64,000 nucleotides of DNA from Elioraea tepida (GTDB lineage Bacteria; Pseudomonadota; Alphaproteobacteria; Acetobacterales; Acetobacteraceae): assembly GCF_019203965.1 (NCBI RefSeq), contig NZ_CP076448.1, positions 945,001 through 1,009,000 of the forward strand, written 5' to 3'. Positions 40,122 to 49,411 of the stretch are shown here, in pieces; position 1 is the first letter of the stretch, and every line of letters begins with the position of its first letter. The notes under the pieces were generated by a model. It was not told the DNA's origin and ran no database searches. It worked only from the letters and a program-made list of their open reading frames with translations. The translations under genes and the position numbers were made by a program.

Positions 40122-41021
40122 TCAGCGCACCCCGGCGGCCCGGACGTCCTGCGGGATATCCTTGAAGAAGCGGAAGAACTCGCTGTCCGGCGTCAGCACG
40201 AGTCGGCCACCCTCGGAGCCTTCGCCGAACGCCTCGCGATAGGCCTGCATGCTCCGCCAGAAGGCGAAGAACTGGATGTCGCGCTGGAACGCCTCGGCGA
40301 GGATCCGGATGCTCTCCTGCTCGCCCTGGCCGCGCAGGATGTCGGCCTGCGCCTGGGCCTCGGCGAGGATTACGGTCCGCTCGCGCTCCGCACTCGCTCG
40401 GACGCGGGCCGCGACCTCGGCGCCTTCGGCTCGAGCCTCGCGGGCGACGCGCTCGCGCTCGGACTGCATCCGGTTCAGGATCGCCTGGGTGTTCTCCTCC
40501 GGCAGGTCGGCGCGGCGGATTCGCACATCCTCGATCTCGATGCCGAAGCGACGCGCCTCGTTGTTCACCTGGGTGCGGATGTCGGCCATGATTCGGCCGC
40601 GGTCGGCCGACAGGACGGCGAGCAGAGGCTCGTTGCCGAGCACGCGCCTCAGCGCCGAGGTGACGATCGACGACAGCCGCGCCCGGATGGCGTTATCGCC
40701 GACACCGACCGTCTGGTAGTACTGCAGCGGGTCGACGATGCGGAAGCGCGTGAAGGCATCGACGATCAGTCGACGCTGGTCGCCGAGGATCACCTCCTCG
40801 CCCGGCATGTCGTAATCGAGCAGGCGCTTGTCGAAGCTGAGCGTGTTCTGGACGATCGGCAACTTCGCGTTCAGCCCCGGTTCGGTGATCACGCGCACCG
40901 GCTTGCCGAACTGAAGCACCAGCACCTGCTGCGTCTGGTGCACCGTGAACAGGGTCGAGAACAGGACGACGCCGACGACCGCGAGGCCGATGACGCCGCC
41001 GATGATCGCCTTCTGGTTCAT
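40122..41021 (-). CDS. hflC: HflC, membrane modulator of FtsH protease
   Basis: 299 residues. One N-terminal span (about 7-27), then a stomatin/prohibitin (SPFH) domain (VHQTQQVLVLQFGKPVRVI) and a long Arg/Glu/Ala coiled-coil region (MQSERERVAREARAEGAEVAARVRASAERER), ending with FFRFFKDI. With HflK it forms a cage around FtsH at the inner membrane. Its ATG overlaps the hflK stop as ATGA. Confidence 0.95.
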   Translation of the reverse strand: MNQKAIIGGVIGLAVVGVVLFSTLFTVHQTQQVLVLQFGKPVRVITEPGLNAKLPIVQNTLSFDKRLLDYDMPGEEVILGDQRRLIVDAFTRFRIVDPLQYYQTVGVGDNAIRARLSSIVTSALRRVLGNEPLLAVLSADRGRIMADIRTQVNNEARRFGIEIEDVRIRRADLPEENTQAILNRMQSERERVAREARAEGAEVAARVRASAERERTVILAEAQAQADILRGQGEQESIRILAEAFQRDIQFFAFWRSMQAYREAFGEGSEGGRLVLTPDSEFFRFFKDIPQDVRAAGVR

Positions 41022-42205
41022 CGCGTCACTCCGCTGGCACGGGCGGCGGGGGTAGCAGGGGCGGCGGGGATCGGCATCGGCTTGTCACCGAGGCCGGCTG
41101 CCTGCCGCGCGGCGCCGCGATTGAGGTCGTTCAAGGGAAGGAACGGAACCACGTTCTGCACCTTGTCATCGACGACGATGGTCGGGCTCCGGCGGAGCAC
41201 CTCCTCCATCGTCTCGAGATAGAGGCGCAGGCGGGTGACATCGCGCGCCTCGCTGTAGGCGGAGAGCACGGCGATGAAGCGCTGCGCCTCGCCGTTGGCG
41301 CGGGCGATCCGCGCCTCGCGCTCGCCCTGTGCCTCCTGAACGAGACGCTCGGCCTCGCCTCGGGCGCGCGGGATGATGTCGTTGCGGAACGCCTCGGCCT
41401 CGTTGCGCAGACGCTCACGGTCGGCGTTGGCGCGCTGCACGTCGCGGAAGGCGTCGATCACCGCCGCCGGCGGGTCAACCTTCTGGAGCTGGATCTGCGT
41501 CACCTCGATCCCGGCCCCGTACTGGTCCATGATCGCCTGGGTGCCGGTGCGCACCGCCTGCTCGATCTGGGCGCGCGCCTCGGTCAGCGCGCGTTGGATC
41601 GGTGTGCGGCCGATCACCTCGCGCATCACGCTCTCGGCGGCCGATTTGAGCGTCTGTTCGGGATTGCGGATGTTGAAGAGGAAATCGGGGGCGTTCGAGA
41701 TGCGCCACAGCACCGAGAAGTCGATGTCGATGATGTTCTCGTCACCGGTGAGCATCAGGCTCTCCTCGATGACATCACGCAACGGCCCGACCCGCGCGAC
41801 GCCGCCATCGACGCCGCTGCGGAAGCCGACCTCGATCCGATTGACGCGGGTCACCCGCGGGGTGAGCACGGTCTCGATCGGTGCGGGCAGGGCATAGTTC
41901 AACCCCGGCGCAGTGACGCGGTTGAACGCGCCGAAGCGGAGCACGATGCCCTGCTCGTCCGGCTGAACGCGATAGAAGCCCGAGAGAAGCCAGATGCCCA
42001 CGAGCACGAGGCCGATGATGGCAAGCCCTTTGCCGCCGCCGAAGCCGTGCGGGAGGAAGCGGCGGACGAAGTCCTGCCCCTTGCGCAGCAGCTCGTCGAG
42101 ATTGGGCGCCTGCGGAAGCTGCGGGCCACCGCCGCCCCACGGCCCTCCCTGCCGTCCGCCGCCGCCCCAGGGGCTGCCGCCCCCGCTGTTGTTCGTCCAG
42201 GGCAT
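41018..42205 (-). CDS. hflK: HflK, membrane modulator of FtsH protease
   Basis: 395 residues. A Gly/Pro/Trp-rich N-terminus (NNSGGGSPWGGGG) is typical of HflK. Then a span (about 62-79), an SPFH domain (YRVQPDEQGIVLRFGAFNRV) and a coiled-coil region (REARIARANGEAQRFIAVLSAYSEARDVTRLRLYLETMEEVL). It pairs with HflC. Many alphaproteobacteria have a DegP protease gene after hflC; here only DUF2065 follows. It is divergent from mrp, 153 bases apart. Confidence 0.95.
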   Translation of the reverse strand: MPWTNNSGGGSPWGGGGRQGGPWGGGGPQLPQAPNLDELLRKGQDFVRRFLPHGFGGGKGLAIIGLVLVGIWLLSGFYRVQPDEQGIVLRFGAFNRVTAPGLNYALPAPIETVLTPRVTRVNRIEVGFRSGVDGGVARVGPLRDVIEESLMLTGDENIIDIDFSVLWRISNAPDFLFNIRNPEQTLKSAAESVMREVIGRTPIQRALTEARAQIEQAVRTGTQAIMDQYGAGIEVTQIQLQKVDPPAAVIDAFRDVQRANADRERLRNEAEAFRNDIIPRARGEAERLVQEAQGEREARIARANGEAQRFIAVLSAYSEARDVTRLRLYLETMEEVLRRSPTIVVDDKVQNVVPFLPLNDLNRGAARQAAGLGDKPMPIPAAPATPAARASGVTR

Positions 42206-42358
42206 GTGCTGTGTCCCGGCCTTCTCGCTGTTGGAAGCCCCTCACCCGCGCCCCATATCGGACGGCGGCAGCGCGACCCACTGGTCGCGCCAAGGCGCCG
42301 TCGGGTGCCAACCCACCGGCCGCCCGGATATCGTCCAGTCCGGAGGGGTTTTCAAGAG

Positions 42359-43489
42359 ATGACTGCAGTGACGCCCGAGACAGTGATGGCGGCGCTCGCC
42401 CGCCTGCGCGACCCCGAACGCGGCGCCGACATCGTCTCGCTCGGGATGGTGCAGGGCCTCACGATACGCGGCGGGCTCGTCTCCTTCGCTCTCGAGGTGC
42501 CGCGCGAGCGCGCCGCAGCGCTCGAACCGCTGCGCAAGGCGGCCGAGGCGGCGGTCTCCGCCCTGCCCGGCGTGCTCAACACGACCGTCGTGCTCACCGC
42601 CCACCGCGGCGACCCGACGCCACAGGGGCAGACCGCCGGCGCCCGGGCGGCGGACGCGGCGGCGGGGCGAGGCAAGGGCCCGCAGCTCCTCGGCACCTGC
42701 CGCGCCATCGTCGCCGTCGCCTCGGGCAAGGGCGGGGTGGGCAAGAGCACGACGGCAGCGAATCTCGCGATCGCGCTCGCCCAATCGGGCCTCGCCGTCG
42801 GCCTGCTCGATGCCGACATCTACGGGCCGTCGATGCCGCGCATGCTGGGCGTGCGGGGCCGGCCGCACGCGGCGGGTCAGATGATCGCGCCGATGGAGAA
42901 ATGGGGCCTCAAGGTCATGTCGATCGGCTTCCTCGTCGAGGAGGAGACGCCGATGATCTGGCGCGGGCCGATGGTGATGGGCGCGCTCGAGCAGATGATG
43001 TCCCAGGTGCTCTGGGGGCCGCTCGACATCATGGTGGTGGACATGCCGCCCGGCACGGGCGACGCCCAGCTGACGATGGCCCAGCGCGTGCCGCTGACCG
43101 GCGCGGTGATCGTCTCCACGCCGCAGGATGTGGCGCTGATCGACGCACGCCGCGGCATCGCCATGTTCGCGCGCACCAACGTGCCGGTGCTCGGGCTGAT
43201 CGAGAACATGAGCTATTTCTGCTGCCCGAACTGCGGCCACCGGAGCGAGATCTTCGGCCATGGCGGTGCACGCCGCGAGGCAGAACGGCTCGGCACCGAG
43301 TTCCTCGGCGAGATCCCGCTCAGGCTTGACATCCGCACCACCTCGGACGAGGGAGCGCCGATCACGGCCACCCAGCCCGACGGCGAGGAGGCGAGGATCT
43401 ACCGCGCCATCGCCGCTCGGGTCTGGGCCAAGTGCGAGGCGGTGCTCGCCCGACGCGCCGCCTCCGCCCCGAGAATCGTCGTCGAATAG
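42359..43489 (+). CDS. mrp: Mrp/ApbC family iron-sulfur cluster carrier ATPase
   Basis: 376 residues. An N-terminal DUF59/MIP18 domain (1-85) is joined by an Ala/Gly linker to a P-loop NTPase with the deviant Walker A SGKGGVGKST (K124 and K129). The cluster-binding cysteines are CCPNCG (C289 and C292). It transfers 4Fe-4S clusters to apoproteins. In the family a CxxC dimer interface holds the cluster. ATG 42359 follows GGAGGGG at 10 bases. Its last 91 bases overlap a possible antisense gene (43399-43653). Confidence 0.95.
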   Translation: MTAVTPETVMAALARLRDPERGADIVSLGMVQGLTIRGGLVSFALEVPRERAAALEPLRKAAEAAVSALPGVLNTTVVLTAHRGDPTPQGQTAGARAADAAAGRGKGPQLLGTCRAIVAVASGKGGVGKSTTAANLAIALAQSGLAVGLLDADIYGPSMPRMLGVRGRPHAAGQMIAPMEKWGLKVMSIGFLVEEETPMIWRGPMVMGALEQMMSQVLWGPLDIMVVDMPPGTGDAQLTMAQRVPLTGAVIVSTPQDVALIDARRGIAMFARTNVPVLGLIENMSYFCCPNCGHRSEIFGHGGARREAERLGTEFLGEIPLRLDIRTTSDEGAPITATQPDGEEARIYRAIAARVWAKCEAVLARRAASAPRIVVE

Positions 43490-43653
43490 AGGCCCAGGGG
43501 CCGGTCGAGCGCCGCGACGACGACCGCAGAGGCGGCGCCCGCGAGCAGCGGCGGAGCCACCCAGGCAAGGGTCAGCGAGGCGATCAGCCCGGCCTCTGCC
43601 ATCAGCGCCCAGGCGGAGAAGAGCCTGTGCGCGGCGGGTGCGTGGTGCGGCAT
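43399..43653 (-). CDS. Possible small membrane protein overlapping the mrp 3' end
   Basis: 84 residues beginning 3 bases after the rbsK stop on the same strand. It has one broad hydrophobic region (about 12-50: WALMAEAGLIASLTLAWVAPPLLAGAASAVVVAAL) and a polar C-terminus whose codons are antisense to mrp. No family recognised. The frame may be an accident of GC-rich antisense sequence; the tight spacing after rbsK is the main reason to keep it. Confidence 0.35.
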   Translation of the reverse strand: MPHHAPAAHRLFSAWALMAEAGLIASLTLAWVAPPLLAGAASAVVVAALDRPLGLYSTTILGAEAARRASTASHLAQTRAAMAR

Positions 43654-43656
43654 CGG

Positions 43657-44568
43657 TCAGGGCAGCCCGGGGGTATTCTCGCCGCGGGCGAGCAGAGCCT
43701 CGGTCGCGGCGGCATCCGGAATGCTCCCCTGCGAGCCCGGCCGGGTGCAGGCGAGCGCCGCGGCGGCGGCGGCACGGCGCAGCGCCAAGGCGAGGTCCTG
43801 CCCGCGGTCGAGCGCGGCGGCGAGCACGCCTGAGAAGGTGTCGCCGGCGGCGGTGGTGTCTGACGCGGCGACGGCGAAGGCAGGCTGGTCGATCAGGCCG
43901 GCGGCGGTCGCCGCAACCGCCCCCTTCTCGCCACGCGTCAGGATCACGTCTGGGCCGCCGAGAGCGCGGCGCAGCGCCGCCGGCGCGGCGTCGGTGCCGA
44001 GGCGCAAGGCGAGCGCCGCCGCCTCTCCCTCGTTGACGATGAGGAGATCGACCGCGGCGACCGCCTCGCGCGGAAGCGGCAGGGGCGGGGCGAGGTTCAG
44101 AACGATCCGCGCGCCGCGGGCACGAGCGCGGGCGATCAGCAACGCCGTCTCCTCGGCGTCGACCTCCATCTGGAGGAGAAGCGTCGTCGCCGCGCCGAGA
44201 TCGTCCTCGGCGATCTGCGACGCCCTTACGAGACGATTGGCGCCCGGAGCGACGGCGATCTGGTTGCGCCCGGCGGGATCGACGCAGATCATCGCCACCC
44301 CTGTCGGAGCGGGAACCGTCGCAAGCAGGGAGAGGTCGACGCCGGCCTCGCGGAGCGTCACGAGGGCGGATGCGGCGAAGGAGTCGTCCCCCACAGCGCC
44401 CGCGAAGCGAACCCGCGCCCCGTCGCGCGCGGCGGCGACCGCCTGGTTCGCCCCCTTGCCGCCCGGCTCGCTGCGCAAGCCCTCGCCGAGCACCGTCTCG
44501 CCAGGCGCGGGAAGGCTCGGCACCGGCACGATCAGGTCGAGATTGACCGAGCCGAAGACGAGGATCAC
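43657..44568 (-). CDS. rbsK: Ribokinase-type sugar kinase
   Basis: 303 residues of the PfkB family. N-terminal signature FGSVNLDLIVPVPSLPAPGETV, PGGKGANQAVAAAR, and the C-terminal catalytic DTTAAGDTFSG with the base Asp. The sequence fits ribokinase, which forms ribose 5-phosphate for nucleotide synthesis. No ribose transporter is adjacent. It starts 4 bases after the thyX stop, so the two are probably co-transcribed. Confidence 0.88.
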   Translation of the reverse strand: MILVFGSVNLDLIVPVPSLPAPGETVLGEGLRSEPGGKGANQAVAAARDGARVRFAGAVGDDSFAASALVTLREAGVDLSLLATVPAPTGVAMICVDPAGRNQIAVAPGANRLVRASQIAEDDLGAATTLLLQMEVDAEETALLIARARARGARIVLNLAPPLPLPREAVAAVDLLIVNEGEAAALALRLGTDAAPAALRRALGGPDVILTRGEKGAVAATAAGLIDQPAFAVAASDTTAAGDTFSGVLAAALDRGQDLALALRRAAAAAALACTRPGSQGSIPDAAATEALLARGENTPGLP

Positions 44569-44572
44569 CGCC

Positions 44573-45511
44573 TCAGGCCTCGCGCCCGAGAGCGGCCATG
44601 AACTCGCGCCACTCGCGCCGGCTCATCCCTGCGCTCTCGGCCGTCACCGTCTCGCCGGCGAGCATGCGCTTGAGCGCCGCGAGCATCTGCGCCGAGAAGG
44701 TCACCGCTCCGAGCCGGTAGTCGAGGAAGGCCTGGGCGGTGATCGGCACCCAGGCCTTGACGACCTCAAGCATCACCTCGGCATAGGCGCGGATCTCGTA
44801 CTGGGCGTGCGGATCGGCGCGAAGCGACAGGAAGTGCAGAAGGTTGTGGAGGTCCGTCTTCCAATACCACTGGGTGTAGGTGTTGAGCGTGAGGTTCATG
44901 CGCGCGAGCTCGCGCGCGAGCCCACGCCGTGAGGGGTCGGCGCGGGCTCCATCCTCGCCCTCGTTGAGCATCCAGAGGTAGTGGTCGTGGCAGCGGGCGG
45001 CGTCCTCGCGCAGAAGACGCAGCACCTCTTCGGCCTCCTCCCCGTCGAGCAGCGCGCCGCGGCCCTGGCGGTTGTCGGCGCTCTGGGCGGCGAGCGCCTC
45101 GCGCGCGGGGATGTAGAACTCGCGGTCGAGCACCGAGTAGCGTGCCGAGATCTCGTTGACGTTGGCGGTTCGGTGGCGGATCCACTGCCGCGCGACGAAG
45201 ATCGGCAGCTTCACATGCCACTTGATCTCGGCCATCTCGAAGGGGGTCGAGTGCCGATGGCGCATCAGGTAGCGGATCAGCCCCGCATCGTCCTGCACCC
45301 GCTTCGTGCCGCGGCCGTAGGAGACGCGCGCGGCCTGCACAATCGCAGCGTCATCGCCCATGTAGTCGACCACACGAAGGAAACCGTGGTCGAGCACCGG
45401 AAGCGGCGTGTAGAGCAGCGCTTCGAGAGCAGGAACCGTCGGGCGCAGGGTGCGCGCCTCGGCCGCGCGCGCTGCGCCGATCTCTGCCCCTTGCGCGTCC
45501 GTCAGCTCCAT
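44573..45511 (-). CDS. thyX: FAD-dependent thymidylate synthase ThyX
   Basis: 312 residues. The ThyX motif [15 protein letters not shown] (RHR followed by seven residues and S) binds FAD and d[31 protein letters not shown] and [22 protein letters not shown] are further family segments. It makes dTMP from dUMP using flavin and methylene-folate, in place of ThyA. ATG 45511 has a strong GGGAGGG site. It is divergent from ssrA, whose promoter lies about 75 bases upstream. Confidence 0.97.
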   Translation of the reverse strand: MELTDAQGAEIGAARAAEARTLRPTVPALEALLYTPLPVLDHGFLRVVDYMGDDAAIVQAARVSYGRGTKRVQDDAGLIRYLMRHRHSTPFEMAEIKWHVKLPIFVARQWIRHRTANVNEISARYSVLDREFYIPAREALAAQSADNRQGRGALLDGEEAEEVLRLLREDAARCHDHYLWMLNEGEDGARADPSRRGLARELARMNLTLNTYTQWYWKTDLHNLLHFLSLRADPHAQYEIRAYAEVMLEVVKAWVPITAQAFLDYRLGAVTFSAQMLAALKRMLAGETVTAESAGMSRREWREFMAALGREA

Positions 45512-45584
45512 ACGCTGCCCTCCCTTCTCGTCTGTCGGTTCCCCCGCCTCGGCGCCCGAGCCTCGCCCGTGCGTCCGTCGCCCC

Positions 45585-45613
45585 TTCCGCCGGGCCCGCC
45601 CGTTTCCTATAAT
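45585..45613 (+). promoter_or_regulatory. Promoter of ssrA
   Basis: A perfect -10 box TATAAT (45608-45613) follows a weak -35 TTCCGC (45585-45590) with a 17-base spacer. The start near 45620 coincides with the first helix of the acceptor RNA. A perfect TATAAT is rare in this GC-rich window and fits a highly expressed stable RNA. Confidence 0.6.
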
Positions 45614-45905
45614 CCGGGCTGCCGGGGCAACCCGGCTATGGCGATAAACGGTGCCTGGAATAAGCGTAGCGGACCCGGGGGCAGTGCCCGGCGCCTCCAC
45701 CATCATCTCCCCCTGCGGCGGGGGCCTTAAGGGGGCGAAACAGGCTCGACGCGCGTGGTAAAGAGGTACCTTTCGCCCGGCACGGTTCCGCCGTCATCGG
45801 GCCAATCCACAAGTGCCAACGACAACAGCCGTATGGCGCTCGCTGCCTGATCTGATCGGGTAAGCGCGGTTCGGGGGGCACCGGGCAACAGAAGCCCCCC
45901 ACTCC
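45614..45905 (+). ncRNA. ssrA: Transfer-messenger RNA, permuted two-piece alphaproteobacterial form
   Basis: Acceptor piece first: a GCAA tetraloop hairpin (45621-45636), GGTGCCT, a T-arm-like CCGGG/CCCGG stem, then CGCCTCCACCA ending at 45702. After a 28-base spacer the coding piece starts at 45731 with GGGGGCG, which pairs with CGCCTCC to rebuild a seven-pair acceptor stem including G3.U70, the alanine identity pair. AGGTACC in the coding piece pairs with GGTGCCT of the acceptor piece, and GCCCG/CGGGC (45775/45798) is the first pseudoknot stem. The tag frame is 45815-45850: ANDNSRMALAA then TGA. The end is set at a seven-pair hairpin (45873-45900). Outer boundaries are approximate. It rescues stalled ribosomes and tags the protein for proteolysis. 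Confidence 0.93.
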
Positions 45906-46003
45906 TCCCCATGTCGGTGACATTGCCGAGGCGTGACAGGGCGGTGCCGCGCGACGTAGGGTTTCCCTTGCGGACAGGGGTGCTTGGAGAGGTCGGGCAC
46001 GGG

Positions 46004-46516
46004 ATGGCGCAGGATGAACCCGGGCTGAAGGATAGCCTTCTTCCCTACGAGAGCTGGATCCAGGAGAGCCTGCGCGGCGTTATGCGATTCGCGCTCGCCC
46101 GCGTTGCCGCAGAGGGGCTGCCCGGGGATCACCATTTCTACATCACCTTCCGGACGGACTGCCCCGGCGTCGTCCTGCCCGAGCGTCTGCGCGCGCAGTA
46201 TCCGCGCGAGATGACGATCGTCCTGCAGCACCAGTTCGACGATCTTGAGGCGACGGAGGCCGAGTTTTCGGTCACACTCTATTTCGGCGGCGTTCCGGCA
46301 CGCCTTTCCATCCCCTGGTCGGCGGTCACCCAGTTCGCCGACCCCTCCGTCCGCTTCGGCCTGCGTTTCGAGACGCCCGACCCGGCCCCGAAGGTGAGCC
46401 TGCCCGCGCCGCGGCAGGCGGAGGCCGCGCCCATGGCGCCCGCAGCCGCGGCGGAGACGGGGCCGCAGGTGGTCAGCCTGGACGCCTTCCGCAAGCGCCC
46501 GCCCGGCAAGGGCTAG
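46004..46516 (+). CDS. sspB: SspB, ClpXP adaptor for ssrA-tagged proteins (alpha type)
   Basis: 170 residues. The SspB fold is seen in LPYESWIQESLRGVMRFALARVAAEGLPGDHHFYITFRTD and LPERLRAQYPREMTIVLQHQFDDLEA. A flexible Ala/Pro linker leads to a conserved tail VVSLDAFRKRPP, the position of the ClpX-binding (XB) motif. SspB binds the ssrA tag and tethers it to ClpXP. The gene starts about 100 bases after the tmRNA gene on the same strand. ATG 46004 is preceded by GGAGAGG; longer in-frame starts would run into the ssrA 3' region. Confidence 0.93.
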   Translation: MAQDEPGLKDSLLPYESWIQESLRGVMRFALARVAAEGLPGDHHFYITFRTDCPGVVLPERLRAQYPREMTIVLQHQFDDLEATEAEFSVTLYFGGVPARLSIPWSAVTQFADPSVRFGLRFETPDPAPKVSLPAPRQAEAAPMAPAAAAETGPQVVSLDAFRKRPPGKG

Positions 46517-46619
46517 GCGGCGCGCGGGGCGGGCGGGATGTTGGCCGCCCGCTTCTGGCCGGGAACGGCCGGCCATGCGATAAGCGGAGCGAGCCAGGAA
46601 TTGACACAGGGAGCCGCGC

Positions 46620-48275
46620 ATGAACGCGCCCGCCGCGCGCGCCGCTGCAACCGGCGCCTTCCTCTACAGCCCGATGTTCCCGCTTGGAGAGACCGCGACA
46701 CCGTGGCGGAAGCTTGCCCTCGACGGGGTCGCGACGATCGAGGCTGCGGGCCGCCGCGTTCTCACCATCGCGCCCGAGACACTCACCGAACTCGCCTTCC
46801 AGGCGTTCCGCGACGTCTCGCACCTGCTCCGCCCCCAGCACCTCGCCCAGCTCCGCGCCATCCTCGACGACCCGGAGGCCTCGGCGAACGATCGCTATGT
46901 CGCGCTCGAACTGTTGAAGAACGCCAACATCGCCGCGGGCGGCGTGCTGCCGATGTGCCAGGACACCGGCACCGCGCTCGTGTTCGGCAAGAAGGGGCAG
47001 CGCGTCTGGGTCGAAGGCAACGAGGAGGAGGCGCTCTCGCGCGGGGTGTGGCGCACCTTCACCGAGACGAACCTCCGCTACAGCCAGATGGCGCCGCTGT
47101 CGATGTTCGAGGAGGTGAACACGGCCAACAACCTCCCCGTCCAGTTCGACATCATGGCCGCACCAGGCGAGGAGCATGCCGAGGAATTCCACTTCCTGTT
47201 CGTGGCCAAGGGCGGGGGAAGCGCGAACAAGACCTTCCTGTTCCAGGAGACGCGGGCGCTGCTCAACGAGGCGCGGCTCTACGAGTTCCTCGAGGCGAAG
47301 CTGAAGACTCTCGGCACCTCCGCCTGCCCGCCCTACCACCTCGCGATCGTGATCGGCGGCACCTCGGCCGAGGCGACGCTGAAGACCGTCAAGCTCGCCT
47401 CGACGCGGTATCTCGACGCCCTGCCCACACAGGGCTCGATCGCCGGCCACGCCTTCCGCGATCTCGAGGCGGAGATGAAGGTGCTCGAGATCAGCCGCCG
47501 CCTCGGCATCGGCGCGCAGTTCGGCGGCAAGTATTTCTGCCATGACGTCCGCGTCATCCGCCTGCCCCGCCACGGCGCCTCTCTTCCCGTCGGCATCGGC
47601 GTCTCCTGCGCGGCCGACCGGCAGATCCTCGCCAAGATCACGCCGGAGGGCGTGTTCCTCGAACAGCTCGAGACCGACCCGGCGAAATACCTTCCCGAGA
47701 CGACGGATGCCGAGCTCGGCGGCGAGTGCGTGCACGTCGACCTCACCCGGCCGATGAGCGAGATCCGCGCCGCGCTGTCGAAGCTCCCCGTCAAGACGCG
47801 GGTGATGCTCTCGGGCCCGATGGTGGTCGCGCGCGACATCGCCCATGCGCGGCTGAAGGAGCGGCTCGACCGCGGCCTGCCGCTGCCCGACTACATGAAG
47901 GATCACCCCGTCTATTACGCCGGCCCCGCCAAGACGCCGGCGGGCTACGTCACCGGCTCCTTCGGCCCGACCACGGCGGGGCGGATGGACAGCTACGTGC
48001 CCGAGTTCCAGAAGGCGGGCGGGTCGCTCGTGATGCTCGCGAAGGGCAACCGCTCGCGTGCCGTGCGCGAAAGCTGCGCCCGGTACGGCGGCTTCTATCT
48101 CGGCTCGGTCGGCGGCCCGGCGGCGCGGCTCGCCAAGGACTGCATCACCAAGGTGGAGGTGCTCGAGTTCCCCGAGCTCGGCATGGAGGCGGTGTGGCGG
48201 ATCGAGGTGAAGGACTTCCCGGCCTTCATCGTCATCGACGACAAGGGCAACGACTTCTATGACGGGCTCGAGTGA
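46620..48275 (+). CDS. fumA: Class I fumarate hydratase (iron-sulfur type)
   Basis: 551 residues. The FumA/FumB single-chain form with the cluster cysteine in [13 protein letters not shown] (C113) and further cysteines in [14 protein letters not shown] and [10 protein letters not shown]-terminal domain with [24 protein letters not shown]. It interconverts fumarate and malate in the TCA cycle with a labile 4Fe-4S cluster. A TTGACA near its start (46601-46606) is too close to the ATG to be its promoter. Confidence 0.97.
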   Translation: MNAPAARAAATGAFLYSPMFPLGETATPWRKLALDGVATIEAAGRRVLTIAPETLTELAFQAFRDVSHLLRPQHLAQLRAILDDPEASANDRYVALELLKNANIAAGGVLPMCQDTGTALVFGKKGQRVWVEGNEEEALSRGVWRTFTETNLRYSQMAPLSMFEEVNTANNLPVQFDIMAAPGEEHAEEFHFLFVAKGGGSANKTFLFQETRALLNEARLYEFLEAKLKTLGTSACPPYHLAIVIGGTSAEATLKTVKLASTRYLDALPTQGSIAGHAFRDLEAEMKVLEISRRLGIGAQFGGKYFCHDVRVIRLPRHGASLPVGIGVSCAADRQILAKITPEGVFLEQLETDPAKYLPETTDAELGGECVHVDLTRPMSEIRAALSKLPVKTRVMLSGPMVVARDIAHARLKERLDRGLPLPDYMKDHPVYYAGPAKTPAGYVTGSFGPTTAGRMDSYVPEFQKAGGSLVMLAKGNRSRAVRESCARYGGFYLGSVGGPAARLAKDCITKVEVLEFPELGMEAVWRIEVKDFPAFIVIDDKGNDFYDGLE

Positions 48276-48449
48276 GGGCGCAGCCCCGCCGCTGATGCCG
48301 CTGCCGGCTCCGCCGCGTTGCGCCATCCCCGGCTCACGGCGGGCGCCACGGGAGGCTTGGGCCGAGCGCGGCGCCGAGGCGCGTGTCGGCGACGGCCGCT
48401 CGAACCCGGCGCCGAACAGCTCGGCTGCGTGACGAAGAGGAAGGCGGCG

Positions 48450-48836
48450 ATGCGCAAGTGGATCTCCTCAGGCTCCCGGTTCGAGGAGGAGGTGGGCTAT
48501 TCTCGCGCCGTGGTGGACGGCGACTACGTCTGGGTCTCCGGCACCACAGGCTATGATTACACCACCATGACGATCGCCGACGATGTGGTGGCCCAGGCTG
48601 AGCAGTGCTTCGCCAACATCGCCCGCGCTCTGGCCGAGGCCGGGGCGAGCCTCGACGATGTGGTGCGCGTGCTCACGATCGTCCCGAACCCGGCCGACTG
48701 GCCGCCCTGCTGGCCCGTGTTCAAGCGCCATCTTGGCCGCGCCCGGCCGACCTCGACGCTGATCCATGCCGGCCTCGCCACGCCGGCGATGCGGATCGAG
48801 ATCGAGGTGACGGCGAAGCTGCCGAAAGGAGCCTAA
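48450..48836 (+). CDS. RidA family protein (Rid/YjgF)
   Basis: 128 residues. The RidA trimer fold with SRAVVDGDYVWVSGTTGYDY, QAEQCFANIARALAEAGASLDDVVRVLTIV, and the C-terminal IEIEVTAKL. RidA hydrolyses reactive enamine/imine intermediates made by PLP enzymes. The usual active-site arginine of RidA appears replaced or displaced here (STLIHAGLATPAMRIEIEV), so it may belong to another Rid subgroup. The VOC gene follows after 5 bases. Confidence 0.88.
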   Translation: MRKWISSGSRFEEEVGYSRAVVDGDYVWVSGTTGYDYTTMTIADDVVAQAEQCFANIARALAEAGASLDDVVRVLTIVPNPADWPPCWPVFKRHLGRARPTSTLIHAGLATPAMRIEIEVTAKLPKGA

Positions 48837-48841
48837 AGTCG

Positions 48842-49240
48842 ATGCGCTTCGCGGTCGACCGGCTCGATCACCTCGTCATCACCTGCCAGGACATTGAGGT
48901 GATGGCGAGCTGGTACCAGCGCGTTCTCGGGATGGAGCGCGAGGCCTTCGGGCTCAAGAAGCGCACCGCGCTTCGTTTCGGGGGGCAGAAGATCAATCTC
49001 CGCCCCAAGGAGGAAACCCAGGCGAGCTGGTTCAGCGGCGCGGCGGCCGCCCCCGGCACGCAGGACCTCTGCTTCATCGTCACCGTGCCGGCCGCCGACA
49101 TCGTCGCCCATCTGCACGGCTGCGGCGTGACGATCGAAGAGGGGCCGGTGACGAAGCACGGGGCGCTCGGTCCGATCACCTCGGTCTATTGCCGCGACCC
49201 CGACGGCAACCTGATCGAGCTCGCCACCTACCAGTTCTGA
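48842..49240 (+). CDS. VOC family protein (glyoxalase/dioxygenase fold)
   Basis: 132 residues with the paired beta-alpha-beta-beta-beta repeats of the vicinal oxygen chelate fold. LDHLVITCQDIEVMASWYQRVLGM opens module 1, and YCRDPDGNLIELATY closes module 2 with the metal-type glutamate; H10 and E127 would be ligands. The substrate is unknown. Relatives include lactoylglutathione lyases and antibiotic-inactivating enzymes; nothing here favours the latter. It is translated just after the RidA gene. Confidence 0.85.
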   Translation: MRFAVDRLDHLVITCQDIEVMASWYQRVLGMEREAFGLKKRTALRFGGQKINLRPKEETQASWFSGAAAAPGTQDLCFIVTVPAADIVAHLHGCGVTIEEGPVTKHGALGPITSVYCRDPDGNLIELATYQF

Positions 49241-49411
49241 CGGTGCTGCGCCCGCCGCCCGACCAGCTTCAGCCGGAACCGCAACGCGACGCGATGCGGG
49301 CCGAGGCGGCCGGTGCGGCGCGGGCGGAGACAGTGCGGCGCGGGACGGCCGCTGCGGCCATGCCCGCGGGCCGGCGGCCGGCAGCCGGCCGCGCCTGACC
49401 CGCTCTCCGAC

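Noticed and set aside
46601-46606. TTGACA before the fumarase gene as its -35 box
   Set aside because: It is only 14 bases from the ATG, leaving no room for a -10 box and start site.
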